Positions 19,819 through 29,694 of a stretch of DNA of 64,000 nt are shown piece by piece (the stretch's first letter is position 1; each line of letters opens with the position of its first letter). The stretch is from Skeletonema tropicum. Lineage: Eukaryota > Bacillariophyta > Thalassiosirophyceae > Thalassiosirales > Thalassiosiraceae. The translations under genes and the position numbers were made by a program. Under the pieces are notes generated by a model that was given only the letters and a program-made list of their open reading frames with translations, was not told the DNA's origin and searched no databases. The stretch is from positions 1,674,001 to 1,738,000 of the forward strand of contig CM074143.1 in the NCBI GenBank assembly GCA_037178625.1, in the 5' to 3' direction.

Positions 19819-20064
19819 TTAAGAGTGTTTGCAGCTGGGTACAATCAGGAAGAGAACTTTCGAATGCACTCTATTTGTAGGAGCAAATGTGTGTGCAGCT
19901 GCACAGCGTCAGGTCACGTTCAATTATTCTTATCCAATAGTAAAATCAATTCCTGAACCTGAAAACTTATCGCAAGAGTGAAATGCTGCGTTTCTTTCAT
20001 TGTACTCGGCGGTGATATAATCAGCTGAACTATGTCGCTTTCGCTTTCGCTAATTTCAGCCTCG

Positions 20065-20230
20065 TCGATTTGGCCAGCATTCATGTTCATCGCACTATTT
20101 CCTCCTTGAGTTAGCATTTTGATTTTGTCTACTCAGCAAGATTCTGTGCCCAATCTTGCAGCTTCGTACTTAGGCTAACTTAGGCGGCATTAAGTCCAGC
20201 GAATCCAGATCCAATTACCTCTGCCTCTGC
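20065..20230 (-). pseudogene. FAD gene 5' fragment in unit D
   Basis: Corresponds to about 12050-12200, the FAD-binding N-terminus (GGNS, NAGQ, DKM, LG region), with inserted triplets and shifts. No frame to the rest of the protein. Confidence 0.8.
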
Positions 20231-20242
20231 ATTTGAGAAAAA

Positions 20243-20336
20243 CACAGTGTGAACCTACACAAGTGTGAACCGACACAAGTGTGAACCTACACGAGTGTGA
20301 ACCGACACAAGTATGAATCGACGCAAGTGTGAACCG
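20243..20336 (+). promoter_or_regulatory. 16-bp repeat upstream of peptide copy D, six units
   Basis: Six tandem units alternating GTGTGAACCTACACAA and GTGTGAACCGACACAA (one unit mutated to GTATGAATCG), ending about 100 bp before the ATG. Confidence 0.65.
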
Positions 20337-20434
20337 CTTCAGCAAGAAACACCAACAAGAACCATTTCAGCAGAGGTTGCCTTGTGTGATCCTGCCATAA
20401 TTTTATCAACAGATCAAACGATATCACAAACATA

Positions 20435-20919
20435 ATGAAGCTTCATCTTATTGTCTCCGCCGCCTTGGCTCTTCTCTCAACCGCTCCAGGAGCTGTCTCT
20501 GCCGCTGTCGCTGTAAGTTTGCATTGTCATAGATGTGTTCCGTTCGTTTGATAAGTCAGTACATGTGCTTCGTCTTGCCTTGACTTTGCTTTGCAGCCGT
20601 TCTAGTTCTAGTTCTAATGACTCAAGTTCAAGTTCAAGTTACTGACGCCTCTCACTCTCACTTTTGCACATCATAATCATAGCATCCTGTTAGTGGGTTT
20701 GAAAATGACGGTGACGGAATTACTGCTCCGTCCGAGGATGAGCCAATGATCCTTACCTTTAGGCCTGGATGCAGGGGCCGCGGAAGGAGGAGTTGCAGGA
20801 GGGGAGTTCGTCAAGGATGCAGGTGGAAGACGAGGAGCGGGAGACGAGGTTATTGCTATAAAAAACGCCGTGTTGTCGTCAAAGACCTTGGCTTTGACGA
20901 GGAGTTTGATGAGGAGTAG
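20435..20919 (+). CDS. Secreted Cys-rich zwitterionic peptide, copy D
   Basis: Exon 1 is 20435-20512, the intron 20513-20682 and exon 2 20683-20919; 104 aa. The signal peptide differs from copy B by a few residues (LHLIVSAALALLS). The linker GDGITAPSEDEPMILTF leads to one strongly basic module (C-x7-C-x7-C-R-W ... C with RGRGRR and RSGRRG), then VVVKDLGF and a shortened acidic tail DEEFDEE. The core spacing and sequence differ from copies A-C while the signal exon is nearly unchanged. Confidence 0.82.
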
Positions 20920-21262
20920 GTCAAGAGTGTTGGTGGCTGGGGACAATCAGTCAATCAGGAAGATGAAGAGAACTTTCGAATGCACTCTATCTGTAGGAGC
21001 AAATGTGTGCTGTTGGTGTTTGAGTAGTTAAGAGTGTTTGCAGCTGGGGGCAATCAGGAACAGAACTTTCGAATGCACTCTATTTGTAGGAGCAAATGTG
21101 TGTGCAGCTGCAGCGTCAGGTCATGTTCAAACACTTATCCACAATATAGTAAAATCAATTCCTGAAAACTTATCGCAAGAGTAAAATGCTGCGTTATCTT
21201 TCATTGTAATCGGCGGTGACATAATCAGCTGAACTATGTCGCTTTCGCTAATTTCAGCCTCG

Positions 21263-21416
21263 TCGATTTGGCCAGCATTCATGTTCATCGCACTATTTCC
21301 TCCTTGAGTTAGCATTTTGATTTTGTCTACTTCAGCAAGATTCTGTGCCCAATCTTGCAGCTTCGTACTTAGGCGGCATCAAGTCCAGCGAATCCAAATC
21401 CAATTACCTCTGCATT
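21263..21416 (-). pseudogene. FAD gene 5' fragment in unit E
   Basis: Same fragment as at 20065-20230 with fewer insertions; ends at TTACCTCTGCATTTGAG. Confidence 0.8.
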
Positions 21417-21427
21417 TGAGAAAAACA

Positions 21428-21503
21428 CAGTGTGAACCTACACAAGTGTGAACCGACACGAGTGTGAACCGACACAAGTATGAATCGACGCAAGTGTGAA
21501 CCG
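21428..21503 (+). promoter_or_regulatory. 16-bp repeat upstream of peptide copy E, five units
   Basis: Five units of the GTGTGAACCGACACAA repeat, one fewer than D and F, about 100 bp before the ATG. Confidence 0.65.
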
Positions 21504-21601
21504 TTTCAGCAAAAAACACCAACAAGAACCATTTCAGCAGAGGTTGCCTCTTGTGATCCTGCCATAATTTTATCAACAGATCAAACGATATCACAAACAC
21601 A

Positions 21602-22050
21602 ATGAAGCTTCATCTTATTGTCTCCGCCGCCTTGGCTCTTCTCTCAACCGCTCCAGGAGCTGTCTCTGCCGCTGTCGCTGTAAGTTTGCATTGTCATAGA
21701 TGTGTTCCGTTCGTTTGATAAGTCAGTTCATGTGCTTCGTCTTGCCTTGACTTTGCTTTGCAGCCGTTCTAGTTCTAATGACTCAAGTTCACAAGTTACT
21801 GACGCCTCTCACTCTCACTTTTGCACGTTATACTTATACATCATAGCATCCTGTTAGTGGCTTTGAAAATGACGGTGACGGAATTACTGCTCCGTCGGAG
21901 TATGACCCAATTTTCCGTGTCGTTCGATGCAAGGTCCGCAACAGGAGGGGTTGCAGGAAGCAGGCTTTTCGAGGATGCAGGTGGAAAGGGAGACAAGGAT
22001 GTAGATGCTATGGACGCCGTTGTCTTAATGATGAGGAGTTTGATGATTAG
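21602..22050 (+). CDS. Secreted Cys-rich peptide, copy E (extra cysteines)
   Basis: Exon 1 is 21602-21679, the intron 21680-21846 and exon 2 21847-22050; 93 aa. The core is C-x7-C-x8-C-R-W ... C-x-C ... C, so it has six cysteines instead of four. The VVVKDLGF segment is gone and the acidic tail is reduced to NDEEFDD. Signal exon, linker and splice sites match the other copies. Confidence 0.8.
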
Positions 22051-22384
22051 TAGGTCAAGAGTGTTGGTGGCTGGGGACAATCAGGAAGATGAAGAGAACT
22101 TTCGAATGCACTCTATCTGTAGGAGCTAAAGTGTGGTGTTGGTGTTGGAGTAGTTAAGAGTGTTTGCAGCTGGGGGCAATCAGGAACAGAACTTTCAAAT
22201 GCACTCTATTTGTAGGAACAAATGTGTGTGTGCAGCGTAATGTTTTATTATTCTTATCCAATAGTAAAAACAATTCCTGAAAACTTATCGCAAGAGTAAA
22301 ATGCTGCGTTATCTTTCATTGTACTCTCGGCGGTGATATAATCAGCTGAACTATGTCGCTTTCGCTTTCGCTAATTTCAGCCTC

Positions 22385-22549
22385 GTCGATTTGGCCAGCA
22401 TTCATTTTCATCACACTATTTCCTCCTTGAGTTAGCATTTTGATTTTGTCTACTTCAGCTTCAGCAAGATTCTGTGCCCAATCTTGCAGCTTCGTACTTA
22501 GGCGGCATTAAGTCCAGCGAATCCAGATCCAATTACCTCTGCATTTGAG
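22385..22549 (-). pseudogene. FAD gene 5' fragment in unit F
   Basis: Third array copy of the 12050-12200 fragment, with small internal duplications (TTCAGCTTCAG). Confidence 0.8.
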
Positions 22550-22557
22550 AAAAACAC

Positions 22558-22648
22558 AGTGTGAACCTACACAAGTGTGAACCGACACAAGTGTGAACCT
22601 ACACGAGTGTGAACCGACACAAGTATGAATCGACGCAAGTGTGAACCG
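22558..22648 (+). promoter_or_regulatory. 16-bp repeat upstream of peptide copy F, six units
   Basis: Six units with the same order of variants as unit D, including the mutated GTATGAATCG unit. Confidence 0.65.
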
Positions 22649-22748
22649 CTTCAGCAAGAAACACCAACAAGAACCATTTCAGCAGAGGTTGCTTTTTGTG
22701 TGATCCTGCCATAATTTTATCATCAGATCAAACGATATCACAAACATA

Positions 22749-23201
22749 ATGAAGCTTCATCTTATTATCTCCGCCGCCTTGGCTCTTCTCTCAACCGCTC
22801 CAGGAGCTGTCTCTGCCGCTGTCGCTGTAAGTTTGCATTGTCATAGATGTGTTCCGTTCGTTTGATAAGTCAGTTCATGTGCTTCGTCTTGCCTTGACTT
22901 TGCTTTGCAGCCGTTCTAGTTCTAGTTCTAATGACTCAAGTTCAAGTTCAAGTTACTGACGCCTCTCACTCTCACTTTTGCACGTTATACTTATACATCA
23001 TAATCATAGCATCCTGTTAGTGGGTTTGAAAATGACGGTGACGGAATTACTGCTCCGTCCGAGGATGACCCAATTTTCCTTGCCTTTAGATGCAGGGGCC
23101 GCGGAAGGAGGAGTTGCAGGATGCGGTTTCGTCAAGGATGCAGGTGGAGTAGGAGGAGCGGGAGACGAGGATGTAGATGCGTTGGACGCCTTTGTCTTTA
23201 G
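22749..23201 (+). CDS. Secreted Cys-rich peptide, copy F (acidic tail lost)
   Basis: Exon 1 is 22749-22826, the intron 22827-23009 and exon 2 23010-23201; 89 aa. The core resembles copy E (C-x7-C-x7-C-R-W ... C-x-C ... C), very Arg-rich (RGRGRR, RRSGRRG). It ends LCL with a TAG at 23199-23201, exactly where copy E reads AAT before GATGAGGAGTTTGAT. The remnant of the acidic tail lies just after the stop. The predicted mature product is therefore cationic, with only the short acidic linker left. Confidence 0.78.
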
Positions 23202-23560
23202 GATGAGGAGTTTGATGGTTAGTAGGTCAAGAGTGTTGGTGGCTGGGGACAATCTCAGGAAGATGAAGAGAACTTTCGAATGCACTCTACATATCTGTAG
23301 GAGCTAATGTGTGGTGTTGGTGTTGGTGTTGGAGTAGTTAAGAGTGTTTGCAGCTGGGGGCAATCAGGAAGAGAACTTTCGAATGCACTCTATTTGTAGG
23401 AACAAATGTGTGTGCAGCGTAATGTTTTATTATTCTTATCCAATAGTAAAAACAATTCCTGAAAACTTATCGCAAGAGTAAATTGCTGCGTTAAGTATCT
23501 TTCATTGTACTCGGCGGTGATATAATCAGCTGAACCATGTCACTTTCGCTAATTTCAACC

Positions 23561-24244
23561 TCGACGATTTGGATATATATATATATGTAACAGAAATTTT
23601 AAAGTACCTTTGGTGGGCCCTCAAGAGGCGACATCGACGAGGCTGGCGTTCATGTTCATCACACTAATTTTGATTTTGTCTATTTCAGCAAGATTCTGTG
23701 CCTGTGCCCAATCTTGCAGCTTTGTACTTAGGCGACATTAAAAGTCCAGCGAATCCAGATCCAATTACCTCTGCATTGACACGCCTTACTTATCTCTGGT
23801 TGCATTGTTTTGTTGTTTGTAGAGGTTTGATTCTGATGTTTATTGTTTTCAAGTTTTTGGGTTGCGTGGGCTAGGATACTTGAAGTTTTCTGATGTTTTG
23901 GATACGTATCGCTCTCTAGAGAGAGGATTCCATAGCTAGCGTACTGTAGATAGGGACTACCAACTCCAAAGTAACGGTAAATGACTTGTTACATACCTTT
24001 TTGCAGGGGTTTTTACGAAATGCCGATCTTCTTGGGGCCACGAAACCTCGCCAACCAAGATGAAGCCGATGAAAGCGAAACAACTCAAAATCGCGCTTGA
24101 TAAGAATGCTTGAAAGGCCCGACACCCGCTTTATCATTCATGCTGGAATGAATTGACATCGTAGAGACTTTTGTGCAGGCAGAATAACAACATAGAAATA
24201 GAGAGAGAGGAGTGTACAAAAGGAGTAGAGCATCAGCATTCATC
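23561..24244. other. Array end and upstream region of the PDZ gene
   Basis: 23586-23632 is an inverted copy of 12656-12707. 23638-23815 is a fourth fragment of the FAD gene's 5' end, running through its start codon region (TTGCATTGTTTTGTTGTT). 23830-24244 is unique sequence leading into the next gene. Confidence 0.65.
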
Positions 24245-27073
24245 ATGCCGAGTATATTAAAAAAGCTCTTTTCACGGTCCAAGGACCCCGAAGCGGCGGG
24301 CATACTCTCCTCCTCTCAATACGGTGCCGTGGTCGCTTCGTCCTCCAGCGATCCATTCCGCCAACAACAGCAGCAGCAGCAACAGCAGCGGCTACAGCAA
24401 CCGGCGCCCCAGCTAACCAAAAAGGAACTCAAAAAGCAAGAAAAGTTGGCCAAGAAGGAGGCCAAGCGTCACGCCAAGGCACAAAAAAAGAAGGATAAAT
24501 TGGGCAGCTTCTCCAACAATGTGGGAGAACTGCCGGATAAATCCAAATTTCGTTCGGCTCATGTTCACAACAATAATACCACTACTACTAATGGAGGCGC
24601 GGTGGTGGACCGTCATCAACAGGCTGCAGTGGCGGCGGGTAGGAATAACAACAATCATTATGAGGTGGCGAAACAGCCTCCCATGAGGGGGGAAGAAATG
24701 GTGGAGGAAAAGGAGAATAGTCCAGCTAGTTCATCCTATCATCATCTGCAACAGCAACAGTATTATCAGCAGCAGCAGCAGCAACAACAACCTCCTCAAG
24801 TTCTTTCACCATCCAGTCAGGCCTCCTCGTCACTTCACCAATCCAGGGCTCACAAGCCACCCCTCAATCACACCACCAATCATCAACGTCGTCCCTCGTA
24901 CCCATCACCACAACAACCACCCTATCTCAACAACAACAACACACCCACCTCTCCCACCCAATCCATCGATTCCAACGGTGAATCCTCCATGCTCCGCGGA
25001 GTTGCCATTCACGTTACCAACTCCTTTTCCACCAATCAAGACACCACCTACGACCAGGAACCCACCGATGGGACACTTCCCCTCTGTTTTTCCAATAGTT
25101 ATGATGATGAAGAGTACAATGCGGTAGCGTTGGCGACTGCTATGGGAGAACGTGCTGCTGGTATTTCCAATAATGCCACTACCACCACCAACACCACCAA
25201 TAATAATACTGCATCAGCTGGAACTAGTGCACACAAGAAAAGTACCATGGTGGATCCAAATGGAGAAACATCCCCCAAAGAAAAGTTTGTAAGTGTATTG
25301 GATCGATCACCATTTAGTTTTACAAGTGATGATGGGGAGAATGCACTGTTTCCTGCTCTAGTGGGGGATGATGGTGATCCATTTCGTCAACAACGTCAGC
25401 AGCAGCAACAACAACATCAGCAACGAATGATGATCCAACAGCTGGGTGATACGGCATGGAGTCCAACATTTCAAGATGTACCTCCTCCACCACCCCCACC
25501 ACCACCTCCTCCTCTTGATGTGAAACAACAACAACAAGAAGAACAACTACCAGTGATTGGATTTGATCCATCCTTTGCTGACTTTGAACCCTTTGGTGAT
25601 ACTCCTTCTGGGTTTCCCACTGTTAGTGCTGCGGATGTTGCACAACAACATCAACAGCAGACCACGACTTCGTCCAAGTCGGTTGGAGGGCAAAATAATG
25701 TTAGCAGTATCTTGGAGGAGACACGTATGAAGAGGAAATCAAGTCGGAATAACCTCAACAGTAGCATGGGCGGTGGTGGTGGTACATCCGATTCCTCTGC
25801 CGGTGGTGGTGGTGCTGCTCCATCACGAACATCAAATCAAGTAGTAGTAGCTAATAACGGTGGATCCATCAACTCGGCACCAGCCATTACATCCTCCTCC
25901 GTTCGTAATCAAGTCCAACGTTCCAAGAATGGTGGATCTATTTCTAGAGTTATTGACAATTTGGAATTGCACGTGAATAAACGTCAAGGAGGAGGAGGAG
26001 GAGGTGCTCCTTCTTCCTCTTCTTCGAATGGAGGAGGTGGAGGTCACCACCGCTCCTCTTCTCATGGAGGTGGTGCCTCCCTTTCTGGAGGAGAGAATAG
26101 CAGTATTCGTGATGCCAAGGAACGAATCCGTCGTGAAAATTTGAGTCAAGATAGTAAAATTATTGATATGCTTGCTGCGGGTAATACCGCTGGTGCAGCG
26201 GCAGTTGCTGCCAGTAGTAATGCTAGCAGCAATAACACCAACAACAACAACAACAGTGAGAATTGGTTGTTTGATGAGGTGACTGGTGCACTTGGACCAC
26301 GATCCGTTGCGGCAGATTTGGAATCATTGGGTGGACGATCCAATCGATCGGGTAAGTCACGTAATTCTCATCGGTCACATCGATCGAAAAAGTCGTCTCG
26401 AGGAGGAGGTGGAGGTGGCGGACATCGCCGTCATCGTTCGAAGGGGAAAATGTCCACCGATGGAAGTGTTCACAGTGGTACAAGTCGGAATAGTTACCGA
26501 TCCTACAAGTCGACTAGGTCCATGGTATCCCAAATGTCAGAGCAAAGTCGTTCTGTTGCGAATGATTTGTTGCGACTTGAGGCTCAATTGAGCATGGTTG
26601 GAAAGTCTCGTCGTGAAGGTGGCGGAGGAGGAGGTGGAAGTGTCAGTGGAAGTAGTGTCAAGAGTGGTAGTGTCGTATCGAAGCAACGTGATGATTGTGG
26701 TGCCACCGTTACATCTCGTGATTACTCCGTTGGTCGTGCTTCCTCCCACCACTCGTCCAGGCAGCACATTTCCGCATCGGCACGAAAGGCAGCCGTACGA
26801 AGTTTACGAAGTAAGGTTACCGTTGTGGCACCTCCTGGGAAGCTTGGGATCATTCTAGCGAATAGGACTGATTCTAGGGGAACAGTCGTGTCGGGAGTAC
26901 GTACGGCAAGTGTCTTGGCCACACAGGTAAACCCTGGTGATCGTATCATTGCAATTGATGATGAGGATGTAAGTCAGATGAATGTGAAGGAGATTACAAC
27001 GATCATGGCTAGGAAGAGTGAGTTTGAGAGGGTATTGACACTTTTGGCTGCACCAAAGATGCAGTATGATTAA
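24245..27073 (+). CDS. Low-complexity protein with C-terminal PDZ domain
   Basis: Start at ATG 24245 (context ATCATGCCG); 942 aa, one exon. The N-terminus MPSILKKLFSRSKDPEAAG is basic. A long disordered middle is rich in polyGln, polyAsn, polyGly and polyPro (PPPPPPPPPPLD near residue 420), with Ser/His/Arg stretches. The C-terminal 80 residues (about 856-935) form a PDZ domain: VTVVAPPGKLGIIL carries the carboxylate-binding loop, then SVLATQVNPGDRIIAIDDED and VKEITTIMARK. Probably a scaffold or anchoring protein binding C-terminal peptides. No membrane segment or enzyme motif seen. Similar domain-poor PDZ proteins are common in diatoms, so the specific role is open. Confidence 0.82.
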   Translation: MPSILKKLFSRSKDPEAAGILSSSQYGAVVASSSSDPFRQQQQQQQQQRLQQPAPQLTKKELKKQEKLAKKEAKRHAKAQKKKDKLGSFSNNVGELPDKSKFRSAHVHNNNTTTTNGGAVVDRHQQAAVAAGRNNNNHYEVAKQPPMRGEEMVEEKENSPASSSYHHLQQQQYYQQQQQQQQPPQVLSPSSQASSSLHQSRAHKPPLNHTTNHQRRPSYPSPQQPPYLNNNNTPTSPTQSIDSNGESSMLRGVAIHVTNSFSTNQDTTYDQEPTDGTLPLCFSNSYDDEEYNAVALATAMGERAAGISNNATTTTNTTNNNTASAGTSAHKKSTMVDPNGETSPKEKFVSVLDRSPFSFTSDDGENALFPALVGDDGDPFRQQRQQQQQQHQQRMMIQQLGDTAWSPTFQDVPPPPPPPPPPPLDVKQQQQEEQLPVIGFDPSFADFEPFGDTPSGFPTVSAADVAQQHQQQTTTSSKSVGGQNNVSSILEETRMKRKSSRNNLNSSMGGGGGTSDSSAGGGGAAPSRTSNQVVVANNGGSINSAPAITSSSVRNQVQRSKNGGSISRVIDNLELHVNKRQGGGGGGAPSSSSSNGGGGGHHRSSSHGGGASLSGGENSSIRDAKERIRRENLSQDSKIIDMLAAGNTAGAAAVAASSNASSNNTNNNNNSENWLFDEVTGALGPRSVAADLESLGGRSNRSGKSRNSHRSHRSKKSSRGGGGGGGHRRHRSKGKMSTDGSVHSGTSRNSYRSYKSTRSMVSQMSEQSRSVANDLLRLEAQLSMVGKSRREGGGGGGGSVSGSSVKSGSVVSKQRDDCGATVTSRDYSVGRASSHHSSRQHISASARKAAVRSLRSKVTVVAPPGKLGIILANRTDSRGTVVSGVRTASVLATQVNPGDRIIAIDDEDVSQMNVKEITTIMARKSEFERVLTLLAAPKMQYD

Positions 27074-27889
27074 ACTTTTGAGAGAGTGTGTGTGTCCCGT
27101 ACTTCGCTGGAAGACATGTGAAAAGAGAGAGAGAGGATTTTTGTTTTGGGGGTTTGTGTTGCATGTGCAGAGCAGATGAATTGCATCCTTTTAGAAAGGT
27201 GAATTACGTTTGTAGTGTTTGTGTTACTTTCTCTATGCTTGTCTGGGGTAAAATTATTATAGGTGTTTCTTTATTAAGAACAAGTTCGGTTTTCTATTTA
27301 TCGTAGGTCATGCTGATGGTGGGGATGCAGCATTAGCAGTAACATAACACGTCCCCAAAGCTGAAGTTGTTCAGAAATCAATCAACTTTTTCAGAGATTG
27401 GTGTAGAATAGGCTGCTGCTGATGTTTTGGAATAGCCTATGATGTAGACAGTGCTCTAGGTCTGAATGGGGCGAATAGTGCATATGTGCCAGTTTTGCGC
27501 GAGGGGAAATAGGTGGAAGTATCTGATGATACACCTTAAAATGAAGTAAATGTTGATGAACGTGACCATTTCAAGTGCTGAGTTTCATCTGTTGCCACAC
27601 TTATTTCTTACAACTTTCAAGCTGTTGTTGTACCTCGAACCTGCATCTGTATTGATGCGAACCGCAGCAAGGTCTACGCATATCGCATTTGTGCTAACTT
27701 TCTATTGCTGCTTGTGTAGCTTGCGCTATGATTCAATACAATCCTTACAATAATTAGCGTTACTGGATTCCATACGATCTTCTTTTTTTTTCATAGCACT
27801 AGCTCTGATCGCCATAGCATAAGATACAATACTAGATCTTTCTTCATCTGATTAACGACTACTGCACTCCACACACAAAAAAAACTTCA
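27074..27889. other. Intergenic between two convergent genes
   Basis: Holds the 3' regions of the PDZ gene and the following minus-strand gene. T-rich tracts at 27780-27795 and A-rich at 27875-27885 are compatible with 3' ends. No gene seen. Confidence 0.5.
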
Positions 27890-28807
27890 CTAAACCTTTC
27901 CCTCCTTGAGAAATTGTTTAATCTTCTTGAAACATCTGGCCCCCATACTCGGATACATTACAACACTGAAAACACGAAACAACGCACCGCGCAGAACGGC
28001 TGGGCTCGAGTAAATACTCATAATGGTCTTCCACATTGGTTCATCGTAGTCTTCTGGAGAGATGATGGCATCGTACATGCTCTTATCAAACTCACAACAC
28101 GCCTTGCATGCCAAAATGGACATACCCCAGAAGAAGCACAGCTTGTACACCAACTCAAATCCAATCACACCTCTGCTTGTGAACAAATGACTCTTCATCA
28201 TCGGAATGTCTCTGAATGTTGGCACTCCTGCCAAAATCATCTCCGCCCGCTGAAAACACATGGTGACATCATTCAGAGAACTAATGTACGCAAATCCACT
28301 TGCGATGCTGAAAGAATCAATGAATCGACTTCGAATGTCGGAATCATCGCCATTTAGAATGCTTAATGCGATTGGATCAGCGCTGACAAGATTAGCCCAA
28401 AGGGGAATTGCAAGTGGCAAGGCTAAAATCAATGTGGGGATGTGATGGATAATTATATCTTTGGAGGAATTGCACCGTGAATACGGGATGACTTTGAGAT
28501 AGCAACATACCAGATCGAACATGTAGGCTATGAACACTGCTCGATCTAGGCGGTACCATTCATTCATCACTGTTTGTGCGGATAGCATTGTAGCAGTAGT
28601 GTCGTTGGTGTTATGGAAGAACAGGAGTTGTTCTGGAAGGAAATGTGGAATGATGTTTTGAAGGGCATAGTAGAATACTTTCAGGTGGAGCAGTCCAGCT
28701 AGGAAGGGCAGGAAAGCGTGATACCATCGTGTCGACGACTTTGTGGTCGTCAGCTTGACGGCACTAGTATTTGGGCGGCCTGCGGCCTTCCGGACCTTGA
28801 TCACCAT
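27890..28807 (-). CDS. Multi-pass membrane protein, TLC-like
   Basis: 305 aa in one exon. After a basic N-terminus (MVIKVRKAAGRP) there are four to six hydrophobic segments, for example FLPFLAGLLHLKVFYYAL, VFIAYMFDLVCCYLKVI, HHIPTLILALPLAIPLW and VIGFELVYKLCFFWGMSILA. The adjacent His pair before PTLILALP and the later SGFAYISSLNDVTM resemble the conserved HH and the S/N-containing helix of TLC-domain (TRAM/LAG1/CLN8) proteins, which act in ER lipid sensing or ceramide synthesis. The match is by eye and weak. The C-terminus is basic (KKIKQFLKEGKV), compatible with an ER retrieval signal. Otherwise a conserved-hypothetical membrane protein. Confidence 0.6.
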   Translation of the reverse strand: MVIKVRKAAGRPNTSAVKLTTTKSSTRWYHAFLPFLAGLLHLKVFYYALQNIIPHFLPEQLLFFHNTNDTTATMLSAQTVMNEWYRLDRAVFIAYMFDLVCCYLKVIPYSRCNSSKDIIIHHIPTLILALPLAIPLWANLVSADPIALSILNGDDSDIRSRFIDSFSIASGFAYISSLNDVTMCFQRAEMILAGVPTFRDIPMMKSHLFTSRGVIGFELVYKLCFFWGMSILACKACCEFDKSMYDAIISPEDYDEPMWKTIMSIYSSPAVLRGALFRVFSVVMYPSMGARCFKKIKQFLKEGKV

Positions 28808-29694
28808 GATGACGGGGCGTTCAGTGCCGACATTATGGGCTTACTTCATTACATTGTGAAGATTGAAAGTTCAGGAGGCGTCTGATGCTTGAGTGATGTT
28901 TGCCACATTTAGTGAACTAATTCCCACCGTTGTAGACGCACCGTAGAAGATTCGATTTTCTCTTCTTCAAGAGCGATTGAAACGGTGAGTTCCGGGAGTT
29001 CGTAAATAATGATTCCGTAGAGTCTCCGTCTTCCATCTCTTTCCATCAAAAATATTTTACACGGCAATGACCGCGAGCCGACGCTGGCGAAGCAAATAGC
29101 CACCTCACAATATCTACAGCACTGACAAAGCTTCACCGTTGACAACCGATTAAATAGTTCTATTCAAAATGATGGAAGGATCAGATACAGAGGCGCCGTC
29201 GTCGATTGAGACGCAAGCGGCAAATTGTAAGTTTTAAAAGTCGATAGGGCCGATCTTTTTTTCAGCCGCCGATAACGCTGTCGTGGAGCTTGTCTCCTTT
29301 TAAAGCTAGGACGCATCGTTGTCGTTTCATATCGCAAATGGCACGTATATATTCTATTATGGGCACTTGAAGATCCGTGGGGTGTACTCTATTGAGTCAT
29401 TGCTCGTCGAATCCTGAAAAGAAGAAGAAATTACAATGCGGAAAACTGGGCTATACAAATATTTGATATCTTAGTTATTATTGATTTAACGTTCGTACAA
29501 TACTCACGCACTGTCTCCATGTACATCTGCTTCAAATATGTTGCAATTCGATTCTATCAACATGACCTTACGACTACGACTCTCTCTCCCAATGCAATGT
29601 CTCAATTTTCCCAACACATTTTCACAAAATTTAAATTCATATCAACTCGATACAAAATACGACAACAATAACACTCAATGTCTCAATAAATAAC
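28808..29694. other. Intergenic; possible small two-exon frame
   Basis: 29169 starts MMEGSDTEAPSSIETQAAN and meets a good GTAAGT donor at 29227. A pyrimidine-rich acceptor (CTTTTTTTCAG) 39 bp on would add ADNAVVELVSF and a stop. The intron would be very short, so support is weak. The AT-rich stretch 29440-29694 has no AG acceptor just before the next ATG, so it looks like the promoter and 5' untranslated region of RER1. Confidence 0.3.

Larger units (their letters stand above)
19823..23560 (+). repeat. Tandem array of about 1.15-kb peptide-gene units
   Basis: Three full units (about 19820-21030, 21030-22150, 22150-23340) and a partial fourth. Each holds, in order, a 3' flank (GTGTTTGCAGCTGGG, GAATGCACTCTATTTGTAGG), the phrase ACTCGGCGGTGATATAATC, a minus-strand fragment of the FAD gene's 5' end, the 16-bp promoter repeats, the two-exon peptide gene and its 3' region. 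Non-coding parts are more alike between units than the second exons. Confidence 0.88.

Noticed and set aside
21821..23307. Unspliced plus-strand frames across units E and F (about 100 codons each)
   Set aside because: They use a different phase from the conserved exon 2, lack the signal exon and read through intron and 3' flank.
24413..26950. Alternate frames over the PDZ gene
   Set aside because: Shadows of polyGln, polyGly and polySer runs.
29169..29300. First exon of RER1 spliced to 29695
   Set aside because: No AG acceptor exists between the upstream in-frame stop and the RER1 ATG, so RER1 starts at 29695.
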